Shown: positions 53,001-61,674, counted from the stretch's first letter. The stretch is 64,000 bases of DNA from JACKDW01 sp964621785 (GCA_964621785.1 CAZUPD010000008.1:55427-119426); one strand, 5' to 3'. The notes: a model not told the origin generated them from the letters alone. Translations and numbers: made by a program.

Positions 53001-55921
53001 ATTGTATCAGCAAATAACACTTCGAGGAGGGACCTGCGCGGTGCACAGCACCAGATCGGCAACACTGCCGGGCCACCACCCGCAGGCGTGGCATGGGCCT
53101 TCAGGCTGCGCAACACAAGCGCGCGTACCGGGTCAGCCGCATCATCCGGTGCCGCGAGGCGATCGATCATGCGCTGGGTCGCATCGGCTGCATGGTGCTC
53201 CGGACCCGAGGGACATGTCTCAAATAACAATAGTGACCTTGCCCGTGCGCGCACGAGTTCGCGGGTCGAATGAACCGTACCGTCGACCGTGACCCAGAGC
53301 GGTGCCGCAGCCAGCGAAACGGGAACGGCGTGGGCTTGGGCCACCAGTCCCGCGAGCCAGCGCGGGAGTTCCTTCCACGGCGCGGGCGCCAGTTTGGGCA
53401 CTGCACCGGCCAAAACCTCAGCGAGTTGGGGACGCAGGTTGTGGGCAAGCGTTGTCGATGCAACTTCTCGATGCTCCAAACCATCGTAGGCGCGGTTGGG
53501 TACCGCATCCTCCCAGACGACACTCCCGAGCAGGCCCGGAATTCCCAGGGGGAGTTGATGCCGACCGAGTTCCACACCGGCCTTGATCACGCAGATTGTC
53601 GCATCGTCATCGGTGGGTTCGAGGGCCAGCGCCAGCTCCCCGTACAGCCCGGGTTGGCGAAACTTGACATGGGCAAACGCGGGGTCCGTCAGCATCGGCG
53701 TCGCCCAAGCCGACGCCCGGCGGCGAACTGCGGTCCGGTCGTCGAGCACATCTCGGGTGATCTCGCGGACCAGTGGGCCAAGTAGATGTGTCAGCAACTT
53801 AAGTTGTTCTGGTCGTCCGACCACAGCCCCTTCGGGTACAAGCTCGAAGCCAATTTTTTGCTGGAGACACACAATTTGTGGCCCCGTCTGCGTCGGTGGA
53901 AGCTCGCGCAAGAGATCGCTGATCGACGCGGTCACCAGGTGTGCACGCATCCCCTCGGGACACCGCAATCTGGCAAACAGTTCGAGATCGAGTATCGCCG
54001 TCGGTAGCCAGCGGCGTATCGTCTCGGCACAGCGCACCTCGGGGGGTTGTTGGTGTTGCAACCAATTGTACACATAGGCGAGCAGTCGCCGGGCCTGGTG
54101 ACCTGGATCGAGGGGGAGCGGCCGAAGTTGCCCGACGAGATCGAGGACCATGTTTTCGGTTTGTGTACGGACCAGGTTCAACGCAGCGGTGTAGTGATCA
54201 TCGTGGACAACCTGCTCAAAGTTCGCATCGGCTCGGAGTCCCGGGGAGGAAACCCGTGCGAACACAGGGCCCGGGTAGTTGATGTCGACCGTCTCGCAGG
54301 GGAGGTCATCGACATAGAGTTCGATGCGTAAACATGTATTCGCAATTGTTCGGCCATCGATCAGCGCCACCAACCCGCGCACGCGGCCATCGGCACCCGC
54401 GGCGGCCTGCTTGTGTTCGAGCTGTGCCGGGATGTCCTCAAACGTCCGCCGGAAGAGCGTCCCCGGGATCGTCGCGTGGATCGCCCGCAGCACGCTCGTT
54501 CGGTATTTGCGTCGCGCTCGCCCGATAGCGAGGGCTTCGAGCTCTTCGTCGGCATCGGTGATCGCCGCTGCAAAGTGGCGTTCGAGTAGGCGCCACTGCA
54601 ACATTTCGTCGCTGTCGTGATTGTCGCGAATCCAACCCGGCAACGCCTCCCGCGCGAGAAAATGTGGCTCAGAGATGTCGCGGTCGGCGAGGGATTCACT
54701 GTGAAACCGCAGGATCCGATCGGTGCGCGCGAGTTGGGCGAGGCTAAATCCACGGCCAGACGCATCGTGCAGCGAGGGTACATGGTGGAGTCCTCGGGCC
54801 GTTTCTTCATGATCATGCAACAAAATCAAGAGTGCGCGCTGGAGCCTCGGCCGCAGGCGGTGGTGTTCGCTCAGGGCCCGGAGGCGACGGGCGATCAACT
54901 TGCCGAGTTCGGTAAACAGCTGCGCGGTCAGCTGACGAAACTGCTCGTCGTCAACGACCTGGGCGCGCGAGGCATCGAGGTTGAGCGCATCACAGCGGAT
55001 CTGGCCGCACAGTCGGATTCCGGCACTCGAGATGTCGAGGTCACCCACGCGGATCCCGTCGCGGATCAGCGTCACCTTGCCTGTCGCCTCGCCAGTATCA
55101 AACACGACCCAAAGTTCATGTCCGGGTTTTCGACTCAGCAGTGCACGCGGTGGCGGGGTCGTGGTGACCTCGTCGTGATAGGCACTTGTTCGATCGGAGT
55201 CGGTGTCGACAAAGTCGAGTGCAATACCATGTGTATGGGCAATAATTGCCTGAATCTCGGTGGGGAGTTGCTTGCGAACCGTCCGGCGGTAAAACGCCCG
55301 TGCGACCTCTGAGCTGAGCGTCCGGCGGACGTGCAGGGTCAACTGTTGTGGCAGGCGGCCGCCCGACACGACCACCGCTTGACTCGACAGGGCCGTTAGG
55401 TCGAGGCGCAGCGCAGGATGTTCGGCCACGTGCTCGCTGTCTTTTGCAGGTACATGAGTTTCCGGGTCGCTGTCGTCGAGTTTTTGACCTTCCCGCTGTC
55501 TCGCCTGTGGATGAAACGCCTGGCGAGCAGGCAAACCCATACGAATCCACCGCGGCTGGAGCCCGCGTGCTCCGTGGATTCCCTGCGCGAGGTGTTGCAG
55601 CATTCGGCTGCGGTCGTCGGTTCCGCGGTCAAACAGCCAATCGAGCAACTGCTCGAGCTCGTGTGGCGACGGTTGGAGCCCGGATTCCCAGGAAACCACA
55701 AAATCGTTGCTGTCACATGTAATTTGGATGGGATTGGCTCCCGCTCGTACGCCCGCAGCCACCAACTCGAGAACATAGGACTCGGGGGTTGCGAGGGCGA
55801 AGTGGGCGAGTTTTCGCAGGGCGCGTTCGCGGTCGAGGCGAAACCGGCCCCGGCTGAGGACCACACACCCTTCGAGGTAGGGAGCACACGGGTCAGGCAC
55901 GGGGATCGCCTTTCGTTGCAT
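50048..55921 (-). CDS. Giant 1957-aa protein with degenerate Hsp90-like N-terminus and repeated modules
   Basis: Not assigned to a named family. The first 60 residues (RGRFRLDRERALRKLAHFAL, YVLELVAAGVRAGANPIQI) resemble the opening of an Hsp90-type GHKL domain. The ATP-binding Asn/Asp and Gly motifs are missing. Around 310-345 LNLDASRAQVVDDEQF resembles the TLARDKVV/TLTRDNV middle-region motif of the two Hsp90-like ATPases. The remaining 1500 residues contain at least four similar modules (starting near 515, 755, 1020 and 1270), each with strands, a short turn such as VVPN or VPNR and a helix. There is no signal peptide or membrane helix. It overlaps the upstream Hsp90-like gene by 29 nt. Confidence 0.8.
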   Translation of the reverse strand: MQRKAIPVPDPCAPYLEGCVVLSRGRFRLDRERALRKLAHFALATPESYVLELVAAGVRAGANPIQITCDSNDFVVSWESGLQPSPHELEQLLDWLFDRGTDDRSRMLQHLAQGIHGARGLQPRWIRMGLPARQAFHPQARQREGQKLDDSDPETHVPAKDSEHVAEHPALRLDLTALSSQAVVVSGGRLPQQLTLHVRRTLSSEVARAFYRRTVRKQLPTEIQAIIAHTHGIALDFVDTDSDRTSAYHDEVTTTPPPRALLSRKPGHELWVVFDTGEATGKVTLIRDGIRVGDLDISSAGIRLCGQIRCDALNLDASRAQVVDDEQFRQLTAQLFTELGKLIARRLRALSEHHRLRPRLQRALLILLHDHEETARGLHHVPSLHDASGRGFSLAQLARTDRILRFHSESLADRDISEPHFLAREALPGWIRDNHDSDEMLQWRLLERHFAAAITDADEELEALAIGRARRKYRTSVLRAIHATIPGTLFRRTFEDIPAQLEHKQAAAGADGRVRGLVALIDGRTIANTCLRIELYVDDLPCETVDINYPGPVFARVSSPGLRADANFEQVVHDDHYTAALNLVRTQTENMVLDLVGQLRPLPLDPGHQARRLLAYVYNWLQHQQPPEVRCAETIRRWLPTAILDLELFARLRCPEGMRAHLVTASISDLLRELPPTQTGPQIVCLQQKIGFELVPEGAVVGRPEQLKLLTHLLGPLVREITRDVLDDRTAVRRRASAWATPMLTDPAFAHVKFRQPGLYGELALALEPTDDDATICVIKAGVELGRHQLPLGIPGLLGSVVWEDAVPNRAYDGLEHREVASTTLAHNLRPQLAEVLAGAVPKLAPAPWKELPRWLAGLVAQAHAVPVSLAAAPLWVTVDGTVHSTRELVRARARSLLLFETCPSGPEHHAADATQRMIDRLAAPDDAADPVRALVLRSLKAHATPAGGGPAVLPIWCCAPRRSLLEVLFADTIEMRDGEAELRTLARSWERLMSRRPHEDRHSTGQFVASRVELTHPELHGEIALPLDDVRASDGEMAQLTIEVRIAQRTFVRIQEDMPVPLRAVVWGPMVVPNLSLTDLARSELRREVVEIVRTFAIEVFSGLCGREDDPENIADTPILDRHLAAPRRVLLAALLAREHEPEGRVLNRLGVDRELREQWIARLSSLQIFRSLSARFVSVTEIAGRALRDQAGKVVATLATAPDPGGVLTVVDDPALTALVQTGRLPQLPDRSEEVKAHAAVSVRPFQALDPTHADDCPPVLAHAVWTLGTSRVWVGLLEPNAVVGKQEYLVEHRRLPARDFHAHTPIWVRVTDLELTADPNWSAPIAGPVCTRVDALATKAVRALIFEVASALSEGLDPTDEDGEPIAESVTPLDGVRDLEVIDAEGARAHVLRWAGSPYPELARMRVCPTPTKGHVSLHTLHAFARIGYLLVIDPSLAGQPLDDVPVVSASPEVCAALTQVVGQIFHVDAWFSQSVDAVQRGSRAVARARLPDSVAGFLTLTSDGRDAVFDSQGEQITFARLAVPMTGVLPGPALTPSQLEALEAQLLREFVASDPKDGDQLGLEIVSRFVAHEREIPRELARADVFWDNHGRSYAWSELYARSSVLWVPPGPRVDELDARCICVAPAYVRRLRPLAWSEGPRTVHPCRRQSMPEDLLLAFAGQTTAIVERAKFDGGEVVATFAGEFDQPGQLWFERGGLTFVTAIGPEPTPGLRVGLRLSLAADGSFLTLSQTQAVASAIAGCKTQLAAAIRVRQPWRERLIDGVQRADDASLFYRGLKVFCGPTGDTFTFDEVVARPEWLLADAIESASLEPQSNRPPLLLDDSTNRHLLGALGLQARCEQLVAWEQRQQPEAPPDFEMVAGERLTRELVAIGIRKPGRAAVKRALHSECLRLPHIHAQALEDPDSPACWLLIWQAALQLVSTAEAHEVCLRMAEHLGSEQRPGPRGLVREA

Positions 55922-57503
55922 ATCGCAGGATCACATCGGCGAGCCGGGGGGGGGCGACAAACGCCTCTCCGAGTTCACGGCAGGCAAGCGTCAACAGCAT
56001 CGGTCCCTGAATCCACGCAGGGGCATCGGTGAGCGCCTGAACGGTCGGATGGTCGAGATTGAGTACCAGCGCCCCGCGGTTGAGCTCAGCCTGGTCCACG
56101 CGTTCGATCGCCCCGGGATCGAGTTGGCGAATGGCGAGACGGTCGGCAAGCACGGTCCCATAGCCGTCGAAATGGGCGGCGACACAGGTCGAATTTGTTG
56201 TATCACCACAGACACGAGCCGCCGCGCAAACGGCCGCCGCAACCGGATGATCGGGCACGACTTTGGGTGCGAGGTAGGTCGTTTGTGCATCGACGACATC
56301 GACACCGAGCAGGGCTGCCGCTTGATCTGCATCGGGGTGGGGCGCTGCGAGGAGAGCGGGGATGCCCGCGTGGGTCAGGCGGGCGCCGAGTCGACAGTGT
56401 CGAGGAGCACGCACCACGGGCAGCGGGTTGCGAAGTCGCAGGCGTGTGTGCGGTCGGCACTGCGCGAGGCTGACAAGTGTCTGAGCAGCCGTCCGGAAAC
56501 AGGGGACATCACGCGGAACCGTCACCAGCGGATGGGTCGCAAGTGCGAGCAGCTCGTCGAGCCGCGGGTGCCCGATCTCCTCGAGTGTAGCGACGGTCTT
56601 TGTGAGTGTAGATACATATTCCTGAACGAGTCGCCCGTGGGCGAGATTGTTGAGGCGCCGCAGGACCCGGTGGTAGTTGTCGTCGCGGCGGACGTTGTCA
56701 CGGGTGAGCGTATGTCCCAACACGCCCGATTCCACGCGAAACGTCACCCCTGGAATGGCCGGTTCTCGGCCTTCGAGGAGGGTGAGCCCGCCATTGTAAA
56801 AAGCTGTGAGAGGATCGCTGCGGCATGTCAAACCCAGTACTGCGCGAAACCCTGGGCTCTCATCGACGACGGTCACCGGGGCTTCGACAGTAAATGCATG
56901 ATCAACTTTTTCGTCCGTAAATGTATACCCCGGACCGTGGCCATCGATCGTGATCTCGGCGCGGGCATACCGGCACCAATGGTGGACAGCGTCGCGGATT
57001 TCGCGGGCGAGCTCAGCCTTCTCGGAGTCGTCGATCCGCAGGAGAAGTTCGACACATGTCCCTTCAAACGGTTCGGGAACTTCGAGTAGGGTGTAGTGGC
57101 GCGTGCTGTCAAACACCACCCGGTAGTGCTCCCCGTAGCGAGCTGTGTCGACGATGACGGCGACCGGATCGAGAACAAACAGGGACACAAATCCGACGCC
57201 AAAGCCACCAATCTGTGTATGATCACTATCTTTGGTCGAGCGAAACAGAACGAGCAAGTGCTCTTCGATCACGCTGCGGTCCATGCCCTGGCCGTCGTCT
57301 GTGATCCGAATATGCAGTGTCTCGCCGTCTGCATCGATCTCGATCGAGATATGGGTTGCCCCCGCGTCGAGCGAGTTTTGGATGAGTTCGCGGACAAATG
57401 CACTGCGCTGGCGGAACTGGGTCGCAAGCGTGTCGAGGACGTCGTCGGTCGACGAACTGAACAGGGACTGGGGCTTGCGCGCCCGCGCGTCAGACCAAAC
57501 CAT
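55893..57503 (-). CDS. Hsp90-like GHKL ATPase (paralogue 2)
   Basis: A 536-aa protein with an intact Hsp90-type ATP site: FVRELIQNSLDAGATHI (Asn43, Asp46), TDDGQGMD (68-75) and IGGFGVGFVSLF (98-109). A middle region follows with YNGGLTLLEG and LGHTLTRDNVRRDDNY. The C-terminal 200 residues are unlike HtpG. The frame opens at 57707, but ATG 57503 (MVWSDARARK) is the natural start. The gene overlaps the giant gene by 29 nt, so the two are surely translated together and the proteins likely interact. The paralogue at 37263-38963 lacks such a partner. Confidence 0.82.
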   Translation of the reverse strand: MVWSDARARKPQSLFSSSTDDVLDTLATQFRQRSAFVRELIQNSLDAGATHISIEIDADGETLHIRITDDGQGMDRSVIEEHLLVLFRSTKDSDHTQIGGFGVGFVSLFVLDPVAVIVDTARYGEHYRVVFDSTRHYTLLEVPEPFEGTCVELLLRIDDSEKAELAREIRDAVHHWCRYARAEITIDGHGPGYTFTDEKVDHAFTVEAPVTVVDESPGFRAVLGLTCRSDPLTAFYNGGLTLLEGREPAIPGVTFRVESGVLGHTLTRDNVRRDDNYHRVLRRLNNLAHGRLVQEYVSTLTKTVATLEEIGHPRLDELLALATHPLVTVPRDVPCFRTAAQTLVSLAQCRPHTRLRLRNPLPVVRAPRHCRLGARLTHAGIPALLAAPHPDADQAAALLGVDVVDAQTTYLAPKVVPDHPVAAAVCAAARVCGDTTNSTCVAAHFDGYGTVLADRLAIRQLDPGAIERVDQAELNRGALVLNLDHPTVQALTDAPAWIQGPMLLTLACRELGEAFVAPPRLADVILRYATKGDPRA

Positions 57504-57642
57504 CGGACAGGCACGATGGTGCCGGATCTTTGCCCAAACGGCGAGGGGTTGCCCGCGCAGTTGTCGATTTCCCGGCCAAAACCCACGCGGTTCCGCCCAT
57601 TCAAGCGGGTTCCTGCGCGTTTGTTGCCGGATAGATATGTAG

Positions 57643-58461
57643 TTACATGTTTGATGCTGCGGGTTCGAGCAGGCGCAAGACCTGTTCGTGAACCCGCGGG
57701 TCGCCACTCACGAGTACTTGACCGCCATCGTCTGGACATCCGCCCGACCAACTCGTGATCACGCCACCGGCGGCCTCGACCAACGGGACGATCGCTTGGA
57801 TATCGTAGGGTTTGAGCGTCGACTCGATCACGATATCGATCAGGCCATGGGCCAGCATACAATAGGAGTAACAGTCACCGCCGTAGCGCTGGAGTCGGAC
57901 GCGGGATGCGACCCCGCGAAATGCTTCGAGTTCGCCGGGTGCAACAAACATTTCCTCGGTGGTACAACACAGTACAGCCGCTTCAACACGTGTGCATGCA
58001 CGTGTTTTGAGGGGCCGTTTGGTGCCGCGATGATGGAAGAACGCGCCGAGTCGGGAGCCGACGAAGCGCTCACCCGTAAAAGGTTGGTCCATGACGCCAA
58101 GGACAGGTCGCTCGCCGTCGTTGAACGCGATCAGCGTGCCCCAGGTCGGCAGCCCGGCGATAAACGAGCGGGTTCCATCGATCGGATCGATCACCCAATG
58201 CACGGGCGAGGTTCCCTGCTCGCGTCCGTGCTCCTCACCAAAAATGCCGTGCTCGGGGAACCTGGCCCGAATCCGCTCTCGGATCACCTGCTCGGCAGCT
58301 CGGTCGGCGACCGTCACCGGGTCGAAGTCCTGTTGACCTGCCTTGTTGTCGACCGCGAGCGCAGCACGGAAGTGCGGGCGAATCACGTCCCCGGACGCAT
58401 CCGCGAGCTCGTGTAAAAACGCGGTTAGAGCTTGAAGTTCGGAATCGTCGAGCGTGTACAT
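57643..58461 (-). CDS. Inositol-monophosphatase-family phosphatase (HisN-like)
   Basis: A 272-aa Mg-dependent phosphatase. DPVTVADRAAE, GEEHG, VIDPIDGTRSFIAGLPTWG and YGGDCYSYCMLAHG match the histidinol-phosphatase HisN branch of the inositol monophosphatase family. All metal ligands appear present. No other histidine genes are nearby, so histidinol phosphate is likely but not proved as substrate. It lies 139 nt upstream of the Hsp90-like gene in the same direction, with one dispersed palindrome (57638) in between. Confidence 0.88.
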   Translation of the reverse strand: MYTLDDSELQALTAFLHELADASGDVIRPHFRAALAVDNKAGQQDFDPVTVADRAAEQVIRERIRARFPEHGIFGEEHGREQGTSPVHWVIDPIDGTRSFIAGLPTWGTLIAFNDGERPVLGVMDQPFTGERFVGSRLGAFFHHRGTKRPLKTRACTRVEAAVLCCTTEEMFVAPGELEAFRGVASRVRLQRYGGDCYSYCMLAHGLIDIVIESTLKPYDIQAIVPLVEAAGGVITSWSGGCPDDGGQVLVSGDPRVHEQVLRLLEPAASNM

Positions 58462-58538
58462 GTCGGGGTGAACTGTGTCATGGAGCAGCTCGATTGTCGC
58501 ATCTGGGAGTCGCGTTTTGGTGTGACAAGATCGTCGTT

Positions 58539-58600
58539 TCCCATTCGTGGGAGATCCCCAGATCGTATACTCGGCACCTATACGAGTTCTTATACGCTCG
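58539..58600. promoter_or_regulatory. Hairpin and TATAC repeats between hisN-like and cyclase genes
   Basis: TCCCA-TTCG-TGGGA (58539-58552) is a small perfect hairpin with a TTCG loop. It is followed by GTATAC (58565-58570), TATACGAG (58579-58586) and TATACGCTC (58591-58599). The repeats sit in the divergent promoter region and could be binding sites or -10 elements. Assignment is tentative. Confidence 0.3.
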
Positions 58601-58630
58601 CCTATTGGCTAGAAAGTTGAGTCCCCAAAC

Positions 58631-60415
58631 GTGGAAGAGCCCGAGGATGAATTCGTTTTTGTCGAGGATGATCAGGACGACTCGGAATGCGTCAAGCAAC
58701 TTCCGCCGTGGAAGATCTTGGTTGTCGACGACGAACCCGAAGTCCATGCCATCTCGCGTCTCGCATTGACAGGTCTCGAGGTTCGCGGACGCGGCCTCAC
58801 CCTCGTGTCGGCATTTAGTGCAGCCGAGGCCCGCGAGCAGTTCGCCACCCATCACGACATCGCCCTGGTGCTCCTCGATGTCGTGATGGAGTCTGAGGAT
58901 GCTGGACTCGAAATGATCCAGTGGATTCGGCAACAACACGATCCGATGGTGCGAATCGTCTTGCGAACCGGCCAGCCGGGGAGAGCACCTGAACGTCGAG
59001 TCATGCTCGACTACGACATCCACGACTACCGCGCCAAGACCGAGTTGACCGCTGCTCGGCTGGTGACGACGGTGGTTGGCGGGCTGCGGGCCTACAGCGA
59101 TTTACTGACCGTGCAGCAGCAAAAGCGCGGGCTCGAAAAGGTCATCACAGCCACGGGTTCGCTGTTTGAGCGGCGCTCGATGGCCGACCTCGTCGCTGGA
59201 TTGCTGTTACAACTATCTTCGCTACTCGACAGTCGCAAGGGGTCCATCTTTGTATTGGCACCCAAATCGAATGCCACGGCAGTGGTCCACGCAGGGACGG
59301 GATCCTACGAGGGATGTGTCGGCAAGCCGATCGAGGAGGTGGTCGAGCTCGGCATGTGTGCGGACATCTACCGAGCGATTCGCGAGCGTCGGCCAATTGT
59401 CAGCAACAACCATTTTGTCTATGCATTTTTACATGGCAACGATTGGGCGTCGGCCGTGTGCATCGACGGGCACGACGGTATGAGTGCATGGGACGCGCGG
59501 CTGGTGGAGCTGTTTTGTCAAAACGCCGCCATCGCCCTCGACAACCAGCGCCTGCACGAGGAACAACTGCGTCTGTTGAGCGCCGTCTCGCGGTTTGTGC
59601 CGACGACTCTGCTCAAGTATGTCGGTCAAAGCGACGTCACCGAGGTCGAAGTGGGGGACCATATTCAGCGACCCATGACGATCCTGTTTGCCGACCTGCG
59701 CAGCTTCACCTCGCTCGCCGAGCGGATGAGCTCACGCGAGATGTTTTGTATGATCAACGATCTCTTCGGCGAGCTTGTGCCATGGATCTACGAGCACCGC
59801 GGTGTGGTCGACAAATATCTCGGTGATGGGCTGATGGCACTGTTTCCCCACCACAGCAACGACGCTGTGCGGGCGGCCATATCGATGCTCGATGCGGTCA
59901 AAACCTTCAACCTCAAGCACGGTGCACGCCTCCCGGGCCCCGTCCAGCTCTCGATGGGGATCCACACCGGGGATGTCATTTTGGGCATGGTCGGGTCAGC
60001 TTCGCGACTCGATACCACCGTGATGAGCGACACTGTGAACCTCGCAGCTCGGATCGAACGTCTGACGCGAAAGATCGCCGCGGATCTTTTGATCACCGAA
60101 CAGGTGTTTGCCCAACTCACCTCCGAACTGAAGGGCGAGTGCCGATTTTTGGGGCAGTTGCAAGTTCGCGGAAAACGTACGCGGGTGGCGGTCTATGAAG
60201 TTGTCGCCGGCGATCCACCGTCACTGAAGGCACGCAAGCTCTCGGTGTCCCAACAGTTGAGCGAGATCGGGGCGATGATGGCCGACGAGCGTTGGTGGTC
60301 GGCGCGGGACCGGTTGTACAACCTGTGCGACAAGTCCCCGGACGACCCGGTGTTGCAGGGATTGCTAGACGAGTGCACACGGCAGTTGTGGCGGGCGGAG
60401 CAGGCCGGGCGGTAG
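58631..60415 (+). CDS. Response regulator with DUF3369 and class III adenylate cyclase domain
   Basis: A signalling protein of about 594 aa. After an acidic start, a receiver domain (about 28-150) has VVDDEP, the phospho-acceptor Asp in LLDVVMESEDAG and a Lys in RAKTEL. A DUF3369/GAF-like region follows (about 160-315; LRAYSDLLTVQQQKRGLEKV). A class III nucleotide cyclase occupies about 345-530 (FADLRSFTSLAERM, VDKYLGDGLMALF, MGIHTGDVILGMVG, DTVNLAARIE). Phosphorylation probably controls cAMP production. The GTG start follows a 170-bp regulatory region. The partner kinase begins 5 nt after the stop. Confidence 0.9.
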   Translation: MEEPEDEFVFVEDDQDDSECVKQLPPWKILVVDDEPEVHAISRLALTGLEVRGRGLTLVSAFSAAEAREQFATHHDIALVLLDVVMESEDAGLEMIQWIRQQHDPMVRIVLRTGQPGRAPERRVMLDYDIHDYRAKTELTAARLVTTVVGGLRAYSDLLTVQQQKRGLEKVITATGSLFERRSMADLVAGLLLQLSSLLDSRKGSIFVLAPKSNATAVVHAGTGSYEGCVGKPIEEVVELGMCADIYRAIRERRPIVSNNHFVYAFLHGNDWASAVCIDGHDGMSAWDARLVELFCQNAAIALDNQRLHEEQLRLLSAVSRFVPTTLLKYVGQSDVTEVEVGDHIQRPMTILFADLRSFTSLAERMSSREMFCMINDLFGELVPWIYEHRGVVDKYLGDGLMALFPHHSNDAVRAAISMLDAVKTFNLKHGARLPGPVQLSMGIHTGDVILGMVGSASRLDTTVMSDTVNLAARIERLTRKIAADLLITEQVFAQLTSELKGECRFLGQLQVRGKRTRVAVYEVVAGDPPSLKARKLSVSQQLSEIGAMMADERWWSARDRLYNLCDKSPDDPVLQGLLDECTRQLWRAEQAGR

Positions 60416-60419
60416 CGAA

Positions 60420-61664
60420 ATGGCGACCTGGCAGACTCCCGTGTTTGTCGAGCTCATCCCCCGGCTCGCCGAGCTAGTCGGTCGTCGTCGCGACGACATC
60501 ATCGACCGGGGCACCGACTGGATCCGGAGCGAGTCGACCGACCTTCAGGGCAAGCGGCCGCGGCACGAGACGCGCGAGCTTGTGTGCCGCAACTTCGAGG
60601 GTTTTTACGCGATGATCGTCGACGCCGACACATCCACCCGCGATCAGTTCATCGAGTTTGTGACCGCATACCGCTCGGCCATGGAGTTCAAGGTCTCGAC
60701 CCTGTTGCAGGGCTTTATGACCTTCAAAGTGGGGGTTGATCTGTGTCTGGCGGAGGAAGAGTCCGATCCGGTCGAGGCCCGCAAGCTCCGGGACATCGTC
60801 GACGCCGCCTATTTCGATTCGTGTTTTCTCGTTTCAGATGTTTATGCAAGTAAACTGAAGGCACGCCTCCATCAGACCGAAGCCGAACTCATGCGCCGGG
60901 AAAAACAGGCCGCGCTCGGACGCTTGGTCGCCGGGGTCGCCCACGAGATCAACACACCGATCGGTGTCGCCGTCACCGGGACCTCGTTTGTCCGCGACCG
61001 CGTGGCAGAAGTCGAGGAGACATTCCGAAACGGCAAGCTACGCAAGTCCGGCATGACCCGATTTTTCGACGAAGTACGCCAGGCCGCCGATCTCTCGCTG
61101 ACCAACCTGCAGCGGGCGGCCGACTTGGTGCGGAGTTTCAAGCAGGTCGCGGTCGACCAGTCCAGTGAGCTCAAGCGGCGGGTCAACCTCGGTCAATACG
61201 TCGGCGATGTACTCGCCTCGTTACAGCCGCTGTACCGGAGGACATCCGTCCGCGTACGCCAGGAGGTCGAGGCCAAGGTCGTCATGATGGTGGTCCCCGG
61301 TGCGATATCCCAAATCGTGACCAACTTGGTGAGTAACGCGATCACCCACGGCTTCGACCCCGGGCAGGCCGGCGAGATCGTCATAAACGTGTCTCTCGAG
61401 TCAGATAAAATGGCTGTGATCGAGTGTCGGGACAACGGCCGCGGGATGTCACCCGAGGTACGAGACAAGGTCTTTGAGCCATTTTTTACAACCCGACGTG
61501 GCAGCGGTGGCAGCGGCCTCGGGCTCCACATCGTGCACAACATCGTTACCGACCTCCTCGGGGGGGAGGTTTCGGTCGCTTCGGAGCCGCACGAAGGTTG
61601 TCGCGTCTGTATCCGCGTGCCGATCATGTCGCCGGGTAGGCCCGTGGAGCACCCGGGCGGGTGA
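60420..61664 (+). CDS. Sensor histidine kinase (partner of the cyclase response regulator)
   Basis: A 414-aa soluble kinase. An N-terminal helical sensor domain (about 1-150, RsbR-like, WIRSESTDLQGKRPRHETRE) precedes a coiled coil. The His box is RLVAGVAHEINTPIGVAVTG and the ATPase has NLVSNAITHG, CRDNGRGM and GSGGSGLGLHIVHNIV. No transmembrane segment is present. The immediate spacing to the receiver-cyclase gene argues that it phosphorylates that protein, forming a cAMP-producing two-component system. Confidence 0.92.
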   Translation: MATWQTPVFVELIPRLAELVGRRRDDIIDRGTDWIRSESTDLQGKRPRHETRELVCRNFEGFYAMIVDADTSTRDQFIEFVTAYRSAMEFKVSTLLQGFMTFKVGVDLCLAEEESDPVEARKLRDIVDAAYFDSCFLVSDVYASKLKARLHQTEAELMRREKQAALGRLVAGVAHEINTPIGVAVTGTSFVRDRVAEVEETFRNGKLRKSGMTRFFDEVRQAADLSLTNLQRAADLVRSFKQVAVDQSSELKRRVNLGQYVGDVLASLQPLYRRTSVRVRQEVEAKVVMMVVPGAISQIVTNLVSNAITHGFDPGQAGEIVINVSLESDKMAVIECRDNGRGMSPEVRDKVFEPFFTTRRGSGGSGLGLHIVHNIVTDLLGGEVSVASEPHEGCRVCIRVPIMSPGRPVEHPGG

Positions 61665-61674
61665 CTTCTTAATA

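Larger units (their letters stand above)
249..57647. repeat. Dispersed 10-bp palindrome TGYANNTRCA (35 exact copies)
   Basis: Exact copies begin at 249, 2038, 2983, 3655, 6845, 7484, 8597, 10413, 13810, 14762, 17242, 17965, 23800, 25205, 25709, 26588, 30093, 30205, 32583, 34222, 35432, 37138, 37183, 37479, 37837, 42457, 44143, 45517, 48426, 51503, 51638, 52568, 55445, 56607 and 57638. The centre is mostly GA/TC or AA/TT. Many single-mismatch relatives also occur (for example TGCTTCTACA, TGTGTGTACA). Most copies are inside genes on either strand. They were found by eye, so the list may be incomplete. Confidence 0.8.

Noticed and set aside
50048..57503. Anti-phage defence island around the Hsp90-like pair
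   Set aside because: No nuclease, helicase, methyltransferase or toxin genes are adjacent; neighbours are a peptide transporter and a metabolic phosphatase.
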